DNA of 64,000 bases from Lachnospiraceae bacterium (GCA_910575475.1 CAJTGD010000028.1:1-64000), one strand, 5' to 3'. Shown: positions 51,871-60,729, counted from the stretch's first letter. Made by a program: numbers and translations. Notes: generated from the letters alone by a model not told the origin.

Positions 51871-52833
51871 TTATGTAAGCAGCTTCTTCAACTTTCCCAG
51901 CGGGGTTTCCCTGGCGGCTTCCCGCCGTCCGGCCTGCTGCTGGCGTATGAGCACGTCCAGTTTCCGGTAATGCTCTTCCTCCCGGCGCTCGTTTGCCTGG
52001 AAAAGAAAATCCATTTCGCGGATGACATCAGAAGTGACCTTGCGGCTGATGTCTTTTTTCAGTGTTTCGTTGTTTGCGGAAACCACATCGGTCAGTACAT
52101 CCCCGATCAGAGAGCGCACCTGTTCCAGCTGTGTCACCTGGATCACATCAGCTTCCGGAGCGGCCGGATGAGCGGAAGCCAGGGAGACCGATCCCTGCAC
52201 ATCGTCTGCCGCGCTGTCTGCCCCGCCGGCGCGTATATCATCGGTTCTGCTGTCTGCCCCGGCGGTCTGTATATCACCTGATTTGCTGCCTGTTCTGCCG
52301 GTCTGCATTCCATTCTGGGTACTGCCTGTTCCGCCGGCCTGCATTCCATTCTGGGTACTGCCTGTTACACCAGCCTGTATATCCCCTGTTCTGCCGTTTG
52401 CCTCGCTGCCTGCCTTGCCGGTATGTACGCCGTCTGCCTTGCTGTCCGAACCATTCGCCTGCATGCCGCTTGTCTTACCGCCTGCATCACTGGCTTGCCT
52501 GCCGTCCGCCTTGCCCGCTTCCGTCGTTGAACTCCCGCCTTCCACGCCTCCGGCCACGTCTTCCTCTGCATCTTCCGTCCTGGCGGCGTTCAGCCGTTTC
52601 CGGGCTGCAGTTAATTCGGGAATCATAAATTTCAGATCACGCAGGAGCATTCCCTCATTCTTCAGTTTCTGGATACAAAGAAAAAGCTGTATGTCATCTT
52701 CCGTATAGCATCGATGTCCCATGTCAGTGCGGCCGATCTCCAGCCCCAGCTCGTCTTCCCAGTAGCGGAGAACGTGGGATTCTACCTGGAGCTTTTTGGC
52801 CGCCTCAGAAATCATGTACCTGACCTCGCCCAT
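51871..52833 (-). CDS. MerR-like HTH protein with repetitive middle
   Basis: A 320-residue protein. Residues 1-75 are a MerR-type winged helix (YMISEAAKKLQVESHVLRYW, EDELGLEIGRTDMGHRCYTE). Residues about 85-225 are a low-complexity stretch of Gly, Ser, Thr, Asp and Gln with 12-residue repeats (TGSTQNGMQAGG type). The C-terminal ~90 residues are helical (LEQVRSLIGDVLTDVVSANN, ANERREEEHYRKLDVLIRQQ). Shorter relatives without the repeats are common beside dnaB in Lachnospiraceae; the target is unknown. AAGGAGGT precedes the ATG. It is convergent with dnaB, with no obvious terminator in the 72-bp gap. Confidence 0.75.
   Translation of the reverse strand: MGEVRYMISEAAKKLQVESHVLRYWEDELGLEIGRTDMGHRCYTEDDIQLFLCIQKLKNEGMLLRDLKFMIPELTAARKRLNAARTEDAEEDVAGGVEGGSSTTEAGKADGRQASDAGGKTSGMQANGSDSKADGVHTGKAGSEANGRTGDIQAGVTGSTQNGMQAGGTGSTQNGMQTGRTGSKSGDIQTAGADSRTDDIRAGGADSAADDVQGSVSLASAHPAAPEADVIQVTQLEQVRSLIGDVLTDVVSANNETLKKDISRKVTSDVIREMDFLFQANERREEEHYRKLDVLIRQQQAGRREAARETPLGKLKKLLT
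52303..52374 (-). repeat. 36-bp tandem repeat in the MerR-like gene
   Basis: Two nearly identical 36-bp units encode GSTQNGMQAGGT-type repeats, and more diverged units continue to about 52200. They code for the disordered middle of the protein. Confidence 0.85.
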
Positions 52834-53003
52834 ATATATGATACCTCCTTAGGATTATGATACACTTTCGGAATCAGGCACAAAGAGATTCTTAAGCCTG
52901 TCCACCTGCTTTCGCCCCCTATTATACCATATGGAACAGCAGGGGATGAAAAAAAGCGTTCGTCAAATAAAGACAGGTTTTTCTTTTTTTATTTGCAGGT
53001 ATT

Positions 53004-54173
53004 CACCAGCTTTGACGCCTAAAAAAATTTAATAAAAAAACCTCCCATTTTACGGGAAAATACGAGATAATAGAATTAACCACAAAACTATTTTTTCGCA
53101 CACCCATAAAAGAGAGGAGGTTTTACTATGAAGCAAGAATAAAAATCACAAGAAAAGAGGCCAGGGAACATCTGGAACAGTTTCATCTTGCCTGTGAATT
53201 AGTCAAGATGATCCGGCACTGTTTTCCAACCCTTTTGCCATTATTAAAGCAGATCCCGGATCCCCGGCATCAGAGTTATATTACATACCCTGATGTGATA
53301 CTTCTTATGACCCGTATCCTTTCTTCTCTATTTTATATCAACAGTATGCGTAAGACAAGTGAAGAATTCAATTCAGAGAACCTGATAAAAAATATCTGGA
53401 TGCTGTGTGGGGAAGAACCTGTCACGGAGGAACTGCCTTATTGGGAAACGATCAACCGGTATCTGGAACGGGTGGATCCAGAAAAACTGCAGGATGTCAT
53501 GCATTGCCTGTGCCGTACACTGTTGCGCAGCCGGGCATTTGACGATATGCGCATTCGAGGAAAATACTGGCAGGTGATCATAGATGGGACACAGCTTCAC
53601 AGCACCCGGAAGGAATTGGACGGGGAGAGCCTGCTGGCGTCTAATGGAAAAGCTGAAAAAGGCATTTTCAAGGCTGCCAATCTGCCTGTGCGCAGACAGT
53701 TTGTATGCCTGTGAAGGCTTCTTTGAAAGATGCAAGTGGACAAACTGGCGTTATATCCTGCGATATAAGGAAGGGAGCATTCCACCCATCGGAGCAGAAT
53801 ACCGGGAATTGAAAAAATTGGAAAAGAATTACCAGGAGCATCTATACAGCAAAAATTACCAGGCTGTGAAAAACCATTATTATCTGATTCAGATAGGACA
53901 CATGATCGGCCAGTTCATGGAGGAATGGGAAGGGATATGGAAAAAGGTAAAGCAGAGTTTGGAGCAGAAACATAAGAGGCTGCTAGAACGGTTTATAAAG
54001 AAATGATTAGGGAAAGGTGGTGGTGTAATAGCCAGGCGAAAATGAAAAAGGAAGAAAGCGGGCTATAGGGATTTTATGTCTTAAAGATAAGAACGAATGA
54101 TTCACTAAATATAAAAAATAGAATCCAGATTGCCTTGAAAGAGTATATATAAATTTAAGCGTCAGAGCTGGGT
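53004..54173 (+). mobile_element. decayed insertion sequence with terminal inverted repeats
   Basis: CCAGCTTTGACGCCTAAA at 53006 and, inverted, CCAGCTCTGACGCTTAAA ending at 54171 form 18-bp terminal repeats with two mismatches, flanking the transposase remnant at 53128-54006. The right flank from 54007 to 54150 has no gene. Exact outer ends are uncertain because TATTCACC/TATTCACA occurs outside both repeats. Confidence 0.65.
53128..54006 (+). pseudogene. transposase, frameshifted and internally deleted twice
   Basis: AGGAGG-TTTTACT-ATG starts a frame that stops after four codons. One frame over, KITRKEAREHLEQFHLACEL runs into the 53208 frame (IPDPRHQSYITYPDVILLMT, WQVIIDGTQLHSTRKELDGE), which carries a DDE-type Asp. 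At about 53630 the sequence jumps to another frame (RRLMEKLKKAF-like, then RLPICLCADSLYACEGFFER with a second catalytic Asp). At ELKKLEKN the frame joins directly to YSKNYQAVKNHYYLIQIGHM, skipping perhaps 130 residues with the catalytic Glu region. It looks like an IS4-superfamily-type enzyme; the exact IS family is not assigned. It cannot be active. Confidence 0.75.
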
Positions 54174-54240
54174 ATTCACATTCACACTTCACGTACAGGG
54201 AAAAAAGTGATATTATAAGTAGTATGGGAACATCTGAGTA

Positions 54241-54397
54241 TAGGAACTGTGCAAAAATAATCTTACCATTTTGCTTGCCTAAATCTTCATACACTGCGTT
54301 GTCGTCAATCGACGTACCCCGGTACGCCTCATTCCTCCGCCTTGTGTCTGAAAATTTGTTCTGCGCAAAAAGGCAAGTTATTTTTGCACAATTCCAT
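54241..54397. mobile_element. MITE with 18-bp terminal inverted repeats and TA flanks
   Basis: GGAACTGTGCAAAAATAA (from 54243) and its inverted partner GGAATTGTGCAAAAATAA (ending 54395) enclose about 150 bp without a gene, flanked by TA on both sides. Internal palindromes CGTCAATCGACG and CGTACCCCGGTACG add structure. It lies about 15 bp upstream of the ribosome site of the hybrid kinase gene. Partial ends occur at 33297 and 62954. Confidence 0.75.
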
Positions 54398-54424
54398 AGA
54401 GAAAATCCGGGAGGATCTAAGGAA

Positions 54425-56980
54425 ATGGAGAATAAGTCAAAAAATACACGATATCTGATCGTCAGCCTGATCTTCGTGCTGATCCTGTGTATTTTCGTTT
54501 TCACATTCCAGGCGGTGCGCATGCGGGAAAAGAGTGCGGAGACGATCAGCGATATCGGAGGGATCTACATGTCCGGGATGGGAGATCATGTGGCCGAGCA
54601 TTTTGGAACGACCATCGGACTGCGCCTGTCCCAGGTGGGAGACCTGGTAGAATCCGTGCCTCCGGGAAATGTGGGAAATGCGGATGTGATGCGCGTCAAC
54701 CTGTCCCACAATGGACGGATGCGGGAATTTACCAGTCTGGCGCTTGTCGCGGAGGACGGTACATATGAGATGATTTACGGCAATGACGCCGACCCGGCTG
54801 ACCCGGAGACGTTCATGCGTTCGCTTTGCAGCGGGCACAGCAAGATCGCTGCGGCGACGGACAGGCTGGGAGACACGATGATCCTGATGGGGATGCCGGC
54901 GGTTTACCCCATGAAGGACGGCGGGGAAAGCATCGCGCTTGTGGCAGGGCTTCCGGTCAGCTACATCGGCGAGACCCTGGCACTGAACATCAGCGACGAG
55001 TCCATGGAATATTATATGATATTAAAAAACGGCGACTTTATTTTCCGGGGCGACGGGCTGGACGGCGGCAATTACTTTGACCGGGTCAGAAAACGCTATG
55101 ACAGCGTGCTGGGCATGGAAAAGGAGACCTTTATCCAGGAACTGCAGGCTGCCATGGAGGTCAATGAGGAATACGATATTGAGTTCACGCTGGACGGGGA
55201 GCGGCGGCATATGTACTGCACCCGCCTGCCCAATTCCGAATGGTATCTGCTGGTCGGCATGTCCTACAACCTGATGGACGAGACCATCGACCACTTCGGA
55301 GATCAGTGGACGTTCACGGCGCTGGCGGACTGCGCGCTGATCGTGCTTGCACTTCTCCTTGTATTTGCGGGATATTTCCGGCTGATGCGCCAGCAGATGC
55401 ATTCTCTGGATGAGGCGCGGAAGGCGGCGGAGCGGGCAAGCAAGGCCAAGAGCGAATTCCTTTCCAATATGAGCCATGACATCCGGACTCCGATGAACGG
55501 GATCGTGGGAATGACGACCATCGCCATTTCCAATATCGATGATACCCAGCAGGTACAGCATTGTTTGAAAAAGATCGCATTTTCCAGCGGGCATCTGCTG
55601 GGGATGATCAATGATATCATGGACATGTCCAAGATCGAGAACGGGGAGCTGATCCTCAATGTGGAGCAGCTTTCGCTTCACGATGTGATGCTGAATATCG
55701 TGGGGATCATGCGGCCCCAGGTGAAGGAGAAGCGGCAGAAGCTGGATGTCTATGTGCGCGACGTGACCGTGGAAAATGTATGCGGGGACAGTGTGCGGAT
55801 CAACCAGATCCTGCTCAACCTTCTGAGCAATGCGGTGAAATTCACCCAGGAGGAGGGGCGGATCCAGCTTGTGCTGCAGGAAGAGCCGTCCCCCAGAGGA
55901 GACGCGTTTATCCGGGTCCATCTGCGGGTGAAGGATAACGGCGTGGGCATGACACGGGAATTGAAGGAGCGGATCTTCGAATCCTTTATCCGGGAAGACC
56001 ATTCCCGTGTTGAAAAATCGGCAGGAGCCGGTCTGGGGCTGACCATCACCAAGTACATCGTAGAAGCCATGGGCGGCAACATCAAGGTGGAAAGCGAGCC
56101 CGGACGGGGAAGCGCGTTCCATGTGACAGTGGATCTGGAAAAGGCGATGGCCCAGGAGCGGGAGATGGAGCTCCCGGATTGGGATCTGCTGGTCGTGGAC
56201 GATGACGAGATCCACTGTGAAAATGATATCGCGGCGCTGAGGGCCATCGGGATCAAGGCGGACTGGGCGCTGAACGGGAAACGGGCGCTCCAGGCGGTGA
56301 AAAAGCGTCTGGAAAAGGGAGAGAATTATTTCGCGATCCTGCTGGATTATGATATGCCGGGAATGAACGGGATCGAGACGGCGCGGGAGATCCGGAAGCT
56401 CTGCGGCGACAAGACGCCGTTCCTGCTGCTGGCGGCATTTGACTGGAATGAGGTGGAGGAAGAGGCCAAGGCCGTGGGAATCTATGGATTCCTTGCGAAG
56501 CCCCTGTTTAAGTCTACACTGTTCTACGGGCTGAAACCTCTTGCCGCTACAAAGGAAGCAGAGACTACGGCGCAGGAGGACGTGGTGATGCAGTTTGCCG
56601 GGAAGCGGGCGTTGCTGGCGGAGGACAATGAGCTGAACTGGGAGATCGCAAGCGAGCTGATCTCGGATCTGGGGATCGAGCTGGACTGGGCGGAGAACGG
56701 CAAGATCTGCGCGGATATGTTTGAGCAGTCGCCGCTGCACTATTACGACGTGATTCTGATGGACCTGCGGATGCCGGTAATGACCGGATATGAGGCGGCC
56801 AGGGCGATCCGCGATCTGGACCGTGCGGACGCGGACACGATCCCGATCATTGCCATGAGCGCGGATGCCTACCGGGACGACGTGCAGAAGTGTCTGGACT
56901 GCGGCATGAACGCCCATGTTCCCAAGCCCATTGATATGCAGGAGGTGATCCGGCTGCTGGAGAAATATCTGCTGCCTTAA
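54425..56980 (+). CDS. hybrid sensor histidine kinase with two receiver domains
   Basis: An 851-residue membrane kinase. Transmembrane segment at about 11-30, a large extracytoplasmic sensor (about 31-295, Cache-like by length), second transmembrane segment near 298-318, then HisKA with FLSNMSHDIRTPMNGIVGMT (His near 352), HATPase with NLLSNAVKFTQEEG and GAGLGLTITK, receiver 1 (LLVVDDDEI, LLDYDMPGMNG near 640) and receiver 2 (ALLAEDNELN, LMDLRMPVMTG near 777). GGAGG lies ten bases before the ATG. There is no Hpt or DNA-binding output. The next gene, 107 bp downstream, is a sugar-binding lipoprotein without permeases, which may deliver the ligand to the sensor domain. Confidence 0.9.
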   Translation: MENKSKNTRYLIVSLIFVLILCIFVFTFQAVRMREKSAETISDIGGIYMSGMGDHVAEHFGTTIGLRLSQVGDLVESVPPGNVGNADVMRVNLSHNGRMREFTSLALVAEDGTYEMIYGNDADPADPETFMRSLCSGHSKIAAATDRLGDTMILMGMPAVYPMKDGGESIALVAGLPVSYIGETLALNISDESMEYYMILKNGDFIFRGDGLDGGNYFDRVRKRYDSVLGMEKETFIQELQAAMEVNEEYDIEFTLDGERRHMYCTRLPNSEWYLLVGMSYNLMDETIDHFGDQWTFTALADCALIVLALLLVFAGYFRLMRQQMHSLDEARKAAERASKAKSEFLSNMSHDIRTPMNGIVGMTTIAISNIDDTQQVQHCLKKIAFSSGHLLGMINDIMDMSKIENGELILNVEQLSLHDVMLNIVGIMRPQVKEKRQKLDVYVRDVTVENVCGDSVRINQILLNLLSNAVKFTQEEGRIQLVLQEEPSPRGDAFIRVHLRVKDNGVGMTRELKERIFESFIREDHSRVEKSAGAGLGLTITKYIVEAMGGNIKVESEPGRGSAFHVTVDLEKAMAQEREMELPDWDLLVVDDDEIHCENDIAALRAIGIKADWALNGKRALQAVKKRLEKGENYFAILLDYDMPGMNGIETAREIRKLCGDKTPFLLLAAFDWNEVEEEAKAVGIYGFLAKPLFKSTLFYGLKPLAATKEAETTAQEDVVMQFAGKRALLAEDNELNWEIASELISDLGIELDWAENGKICADMFEQSPLHYYDVILMDLRMPVMTGYEAARAIRDLDRADADTIPIIAMSADAYRDDVQKCLDCGMNAHVPKPIDMQEVIRLLEKYLLP

Positions 56981-57087
56981 AGCGATGAAAGATACTGTTC
57001 ACACGGCGGTATGCATCCGATTCTATTGAGCGGCAGACGGATCCGGCGCTCAGTATAACAGTTATGGAAGAAAGGGGATATCAGAAC

Positions 57088-58464
57088 ATGAAGAAAATGC
57101 TGGCTTTGCTGCTGGCGGCCTGCCTGACTGCCGGCTGTACCGCCTGCGGAGGAACGTCCGGCGATCCGGGCGGAGGCGGAAACGCGGAGGCTTCGGACGG
57201 AGGCGCGGAGAAGGACCAGGAGGGCGGCGCGTCCTCCGGCGGAAGCAAAGCTTCTGGAAACGGCATGACGGAGATTTCCCTGTGGACCTATCCGGTGGGA
57301 AACTGGGGGAATTCCGTGGTAGTGGCAGGGCTGATCTCGGACTTTATGCAGAAGTACCCGAAAATCCACATATCGGTCAAGTACCTGGATTATGCCACCG
57401 GTGATGAGGAGGTCCGTGAGGCCATAGAAAAAGGCCAGACTCCCGACCTGGTCCTGGAGGGTCCGGAACGGATGGTCGCTGACTGGGGAAACAAAGGGCT
57501 GATGGCCGATCTCAGCGACCTCTGGGAAGAAGATCAGATGTCGGACAATGTCTATGAAAATGTCCGCAATGCATGCCGGCACCGCAATGGGGAATATTAT
57601 GTGTATCCCCTCTGCATGACGACTCACTGCATGGCGATCAATTACGACATGTTTGAGGCGGCCGGCGCCCTGAAATATATTGACGAAGAGAACCACACCT
57701 GGACGACGGACGGATTTGTGAATGCGGTCAAAACGCTGAAAGACTACGGACAGGAGAAGGCCGGCGTCATATTCTGCGGCGGGCAGGGCGGGGACCAGGG
57801 AACGCGCGCCCTGGTAAATAACCTGTACGGAGGTACATTTACGGATTCGGGGCATACGGAATATACGATCAACAGCGAGGAAAACATCCGGGCGCTGGAG
57901 CTGCTCCAGGGATTGGACGGCATTTCCTTTGAACCGGATATCGTGGGGCAGGATGAGGTGGCGATGTTCTGCAATGGAGAGCTTGCGATGGCATTTTGCT
58001 GGAACGTGTCCCTGGAGGTCAGCCAGACAGCCATGAACCCGGAGCGGGAATTCGACATCTTTCCCATGGCATTTCCCACCAGCGATGGGGAGCCCAATCT
58101 GCAGGGCGGGATCTGGGGATTCGGAGTCTTTGACAACGGCGATGAAGCCAGGACCGAAGCAGCCAGGACATTTATCAAATTTATGACAGAGGATGAGAAG
58201 CAGTATATCAAATCCGTCCAGACCGCAGTGCACTGGCCGGTCCGCGATATGGAAGATATCTATGTAAATGACGATATCATGCGGGAGTACAGCATCTTTA
58301 CAAAATACATGGGCGACTATTATCAGATCACACCGGGCTGGGCCCAGGCACGGACCGCATGGTGGCAGATGCTGCAGGAGGTCGGGGAAGGCCGGCCGGC
58401 GTACCAGGCTGCGGAGACCTTTGTGAAGACTGCGGATGAAGCGGCAGAGGCGGCGCAGAAGTAA
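57088..58464 (+). CDS. orphan extracellular solute-binding lipoprotein (family 1)
   Basis: A 458-residue lipoprotein: signal peptide MKKMLALLLAACLTAGC with lipobox LTAGC (Cys 17), a Gly/Ser/Glu linker, then a CUT1-type binding domain (LWTYPVGNWGNSVVVAGLIS, PDLVLEGPERMVADWGNKGL, AMFCNGELAMAFCWNVSLEV). Start at the ATG after AAAGGGG; a second ATG eight codons upstream is less likely. It has no adjacent permease or ATPase gene and is followed by a terminator. It directly follows a hybrid sensor kinase, so a role as a sensing co-receptor is likely; supply of a distant transporter is the alternative. Confidence 0.88.
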   Translation: MKKMLALLLAACLTAGCTACGGTSGDPGGGGNAEASDGGAEKDQEGGASSGGSKASGNGMTEISLWTYPVGNWGNSVVVAGLISDFMQKYPKIHISVKYLDYATGDEEVREAIEKGQTPDLVLEGPERMVADWGNKGLMADLSDLWEEDQMSDNVYENVRNACRHRNGEYYVYPLCMTTHCMAINYDMFEAAGALKYIDEENHTWTTDGFVNAVKTLKDYGQEKAGVIFCGGQGGDQGTRALVNNLYGGTFTDSGHTEYTINSEENIRALELLQGLDGISFEPDIVGQDEVAMFCNGELAMAFCWNVSLEVSQTAMNPEREFDIFPMAFPTSDGEPNLQGGIWGFGVFDNGDEARTEAARTFIKFMTEDEKQYIKSVQTAVHWPVRDMEDIYVNDDIMREYSIFTKYMGDYYQITPGWAQARTAWWQMLQEVGEGRPAYQAAETFVKTADEAAEAAQK

Positions 58465-58488
58465 GGCGCTGATCGTGATAAAATAAAA

Positions 58489-58527
58489 AAGTTCCCTGAA
58501 AATGGACTTCCAGGGAACTTCTTTTTT
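58489..58527. terminator. bidirectional terminator
   Basis: AAGTTCCCTG (58489-58498) pairs with CAGGGAACTT (58511-58520), with CTTTTTT on the right and a run of A on the left, so it serves the lipoprotein gene and the convergent ferredoxin gene. Confidence 0.9.
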
Positions 58528-58581
58528 GTAAAATATTCTGTTATTCCATGAGGCTGCCTTCTGACGGGCAATATTTCTGTA

Positions 58582-58752
58582 TTAAGCCTCTGCGATAGCG
58601 CCTGTAGGACATGCTCCTTCACATGCTCCGCAGTCGATACATGCATCAGCATCGATCACGTACTTTCCGTCTCCCTCTGCAATAGCTCCTACCGGGCATT
58701 CAGCTTCGCAAGTACCGCAGCTAACACACTCATCACTAATCACACGTGCCAT
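58582..58752 (-). CDS. 2[4Fe-4S] ferredoxin
   Basis: A 56-residue clostridial-type ferredoxin with two cluster motifs, CVSCGTCEAECP and CIDCGACEGACP. It carries low-potential electrons in fermentative metabolism. Start at the ATG after AGGAGG; the frame is open 28 codons upstream but that part overlaps its own promoter region. It is a single-gene unit with its own promoter at 58857-58885 and terminator. Confidence 0.95.
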   Translation of the reverse strand: MARVISDECVSCGTCEAECPVGAIAEGDGKYVIDADACIDCGACEGACPTGAIAEA

Positions 58753-58856
58753 AATATGTATCCTCCTTTTTATAATTGAACTTCCGGAACCCTCTCTCCG
58801 CCGCTTGGACGGCTGTTCCGGTACTGTCTTCTGCAATGGGATCCATTGCTTTTTCT

Positions 58857-58885
58857 ATTTTAATACAAAAAGGGTAAATATACAA
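58857..58885 (-). promoter_or_regulatory. ferredoxin promoter
   Basis: On the minus strand TTGTAT (58880-58885), 17 bases, TAAAAT (58857-58862). The start codon lies about 105 bases downstream, leaving a leader that contains an imperfect CCGGAACC/GGTTCCGG-like structure. Confidence 0.7.
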
Positions 58886-59099
58886 GAAAATTCATAATAA
58901 CCTTAAGAAAATATTCCTTTTTTTTTCACGAAAATCGTGTATAGTATTAAGGTAGGGGTAAAATATAGAAAGAAAGGGTGTTATTACCATTCACAGCCGA
59001 CCTGGCAGCATCGTCGATGGGAGTTGACGCGGCAGATGGAAATTTAGACGAGTGAAAGGTCAGTACATTAGGATGTGAATGGCAGCAGGGTGTTTTGTT
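58886..59099 (+). promoter_or_regulatory. upstream region of the PBP1 lipoprotein gene
   Basis: TATAGTATTAAGG near 58940 is a plausible -10 region following CACGAAAATCGTG, a 5-bp-arm inverted repeat that could be an operator. The rest of the leader (to 59099) shows no gene. Confidence 0.45.
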
Positions 59100-60602
59100 A
59101 TGAGACGGAAATTTATGAAAACTGCGGCTCTGGCACTTGCGGCCGCGCTGATGGTCGGTGCGTGCGCCAAAAAGACCGAACAGAATACATTTACAGGGGA
59201 TACATCGGAAGAACCGGACTATCAGGTCAGCCTGAATCCGATCATGCCGTCGGCCTACCGGGATGTCCAGGGGCTGAAGCTGGAAAAGGGGACCTACATC
59301 TCCATCATTGGAAAATCAGAAGCCACTGCCTTTTGGAAAGCGGTCAGAAGCGGCGTCATGCAGGCGGCCGAGGATCTCAATCGGGAGCTGGGCTACTCCG
59401 GAAATGATAAGATCAAGGTGACCTATAACGGCCCCGCGAAGTCGGAGGACATTGATGAGCAGGTGAATATCCTGGACGAGGAGCTGTCCCGCTATCCGGA
59501 TGTGATCGGGATCGCCAGCATCGACGAGGAGGCCTGTACGGTTCAGTTTGACCTTGCCACGGAGAACGGGATCCCGATCATTGCCCTAGACTCCGGAAAC
59601 CAATATCCGGGGATCCAGTGTACGGTCAAGACGGACAACCAGGAGGCGGCCCGCACCGGGGCGTACAAGCTGGCGGATGAGATCGGCGGAAAAGGAGACG
59701 TGATGGTGCTGGTCCATGATTCCAAGTCCGAGACCGCCAAGGAGCGTGCGAAGAGCTTCCAGGACGAGATCGCGGAGAATTATCCGGATATCCGGACGGC
59801 GGAGGTGGTTTACTGCGATCAGCTGGATGACCTGAAAAAACAGATGGCGGAGGAACAGAACGAAGGGCTGGAAGAAGGCGGGCGGAAGGCAGAGAAGGAG
59901 AGCATTACGGACGCGGATGCCGTACAATATCTGATCGAACAGCATCCGGGGCTGAAAGGCATCTTCGGAACCAATGACAGCACCACCATGCTGGGGCTGG
60001 AGGCGATCCGGCAGGCAGAGCAGGCGTGGGAAGAAGGACAGAAGGAAGAGAAGGATCAAGGCGAAGATACGGATCAGAAGGAGGACGGCAGGACACAGGA
60101 ACAGACCGGAGAGGATGCCCGGGAGCCTGGCGGGGAAACGAAGGAAGCAGCCCGGTCAGGTGATGGAGCCGGGGAGGACCAGGAGCCTGCCCAGGATTCT
60201 CAGGCAGGCGGAAATGAGTCCGGAGAGGATGGGGAGAATGAAGCTTCTCAGGAGGATTCAGAGAATGAAGCCTCTGCGGAAAGTGAATCCGGTGATAAGG
60301 ACGGACGGGCTGACGGCGAATCCTCCGTAAGAGCAGAAGAAAACGAAGAAGAGACCACAGATCCAGCGGAGATCGTCCTCATGGGATTTGATGTGAGCAA
60401 GGAACAGCTCAAGGCACTGGAGGAGGGCGAGATCTCCGGGCTGGTGGTGCAGAATCCGTTTGGGATCGGGTACGCGTCCGTGGTGGCGGCGGCAAGGACC
60501 GTCCTGCTGTCCGGCAATGAAGCCCAGGTCAGTACAGGGTACCTCTGGGTGACACAGGACAATATGAATGACGCGTCGATCCAAAAGATGCTTTATCAAT
60601 AA
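59100..60602 (+). CDS. PBP1-type sugar-binding lipoprotein with long acidic insert
   Basis: A 500-residue lipoprotein: signal peptide with lipobox MVGAC (Cys near 22), then an RbsB/PBP1-like two-lobed domain (GTYISIIGKSEATAFWKAVR, VIGIASIDEEACTVQFDLAT, PIIALDSGNQYPG, GIFGTNDSTTMLGLEAIRQA). Between that last helix and the expected next strand (EIVLMGFDVSKEQLKALEEG) lies an insert of about 115 residues made mostly of Glu, Asp, Gly, Ser, Gln and Lys (residues about 310-425). The fold ends normally (LVVQNPFGIGYASVVAAART). The ribosome site is weak (AGGGTG). No permease is adjacent. The insert is very unusual for this family; it may be a surface-exposed disordered loop. Confidence 0.85.
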   Translation: MRRKFMKTAALALAAALMVGACAKKTEQNTFTGDTSEEPDYQVSLNPIMPSAYRDVQGLKLEKGTYISIIGKSEATAFWKAVRSGVMQAAEDLNRELGYSGNDKIKVTYNGPAKSEDIDEQVNILDEELSRYPDVIGIASIDEEACTVQFDLATENGIPIIALDSGNQYPGIQCTVKTDNQEAARTGAYKLADEIGGKGDVMVLVHDSKSETAKERAKSFQDEIAENYPDIRTAEVVYCDQLDDLKKQMAEEQNEGLEEGGRKAEKESITDADAVQYLIEQHPGLKGIFGTNDSTTMLGLEAIRQAEQAWEEGQKEEKDQGEDTDQKEDGRTQEQTGEDAREPGGETKEAARSGDGAGEDQEPAQDSQAGGNESGEDGENEASQEDSENEASAESESGDKDGRADGESSVRAEENEEETTDPAEIVLMGFDVSKEQLKALEEGEISGLVVQNPFGIGYASVVAAARTVLLSGNEAQVSTGYLWVTQDNMNDASIQKMLYQ

Positions 60603-60615
60603 AACCAGTATACCG

Positions 60616-60663
60616 AAAAATGTGTAAAATCTATGCTTTCTGCATCAGACTTTACACATTTTT
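60616..60663. terminator. bidirectional terminator
   Basis: AAAAATGTGTAAA (60616-60628) pairs with TTTACACATTTTT (60651-60663). It separates the convergent lipoprotein and kinase genes. Confidence 0.85.
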
Positions 60664-60729
60664 TGCATAGTGGTTCCGGAACAGATATTCGCTTATATGA
60701 TTCCTTAATTTCATCAATGTCTGTCAGAT

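Noticed and set aside
54007..54522. 171-codon minus-strand frame over the IS end and MITE
   Set aside because: It crosses both element boundaries and has no family features; it is not a gene.
55022..56917. 631-codon open frame on the minus strand
   Set aside because: It is antisense to the hybrid kinase gene, has no ribosome site, and its product is His/Arg/Pro-rich with no family features. It is a codon-bias shadow.
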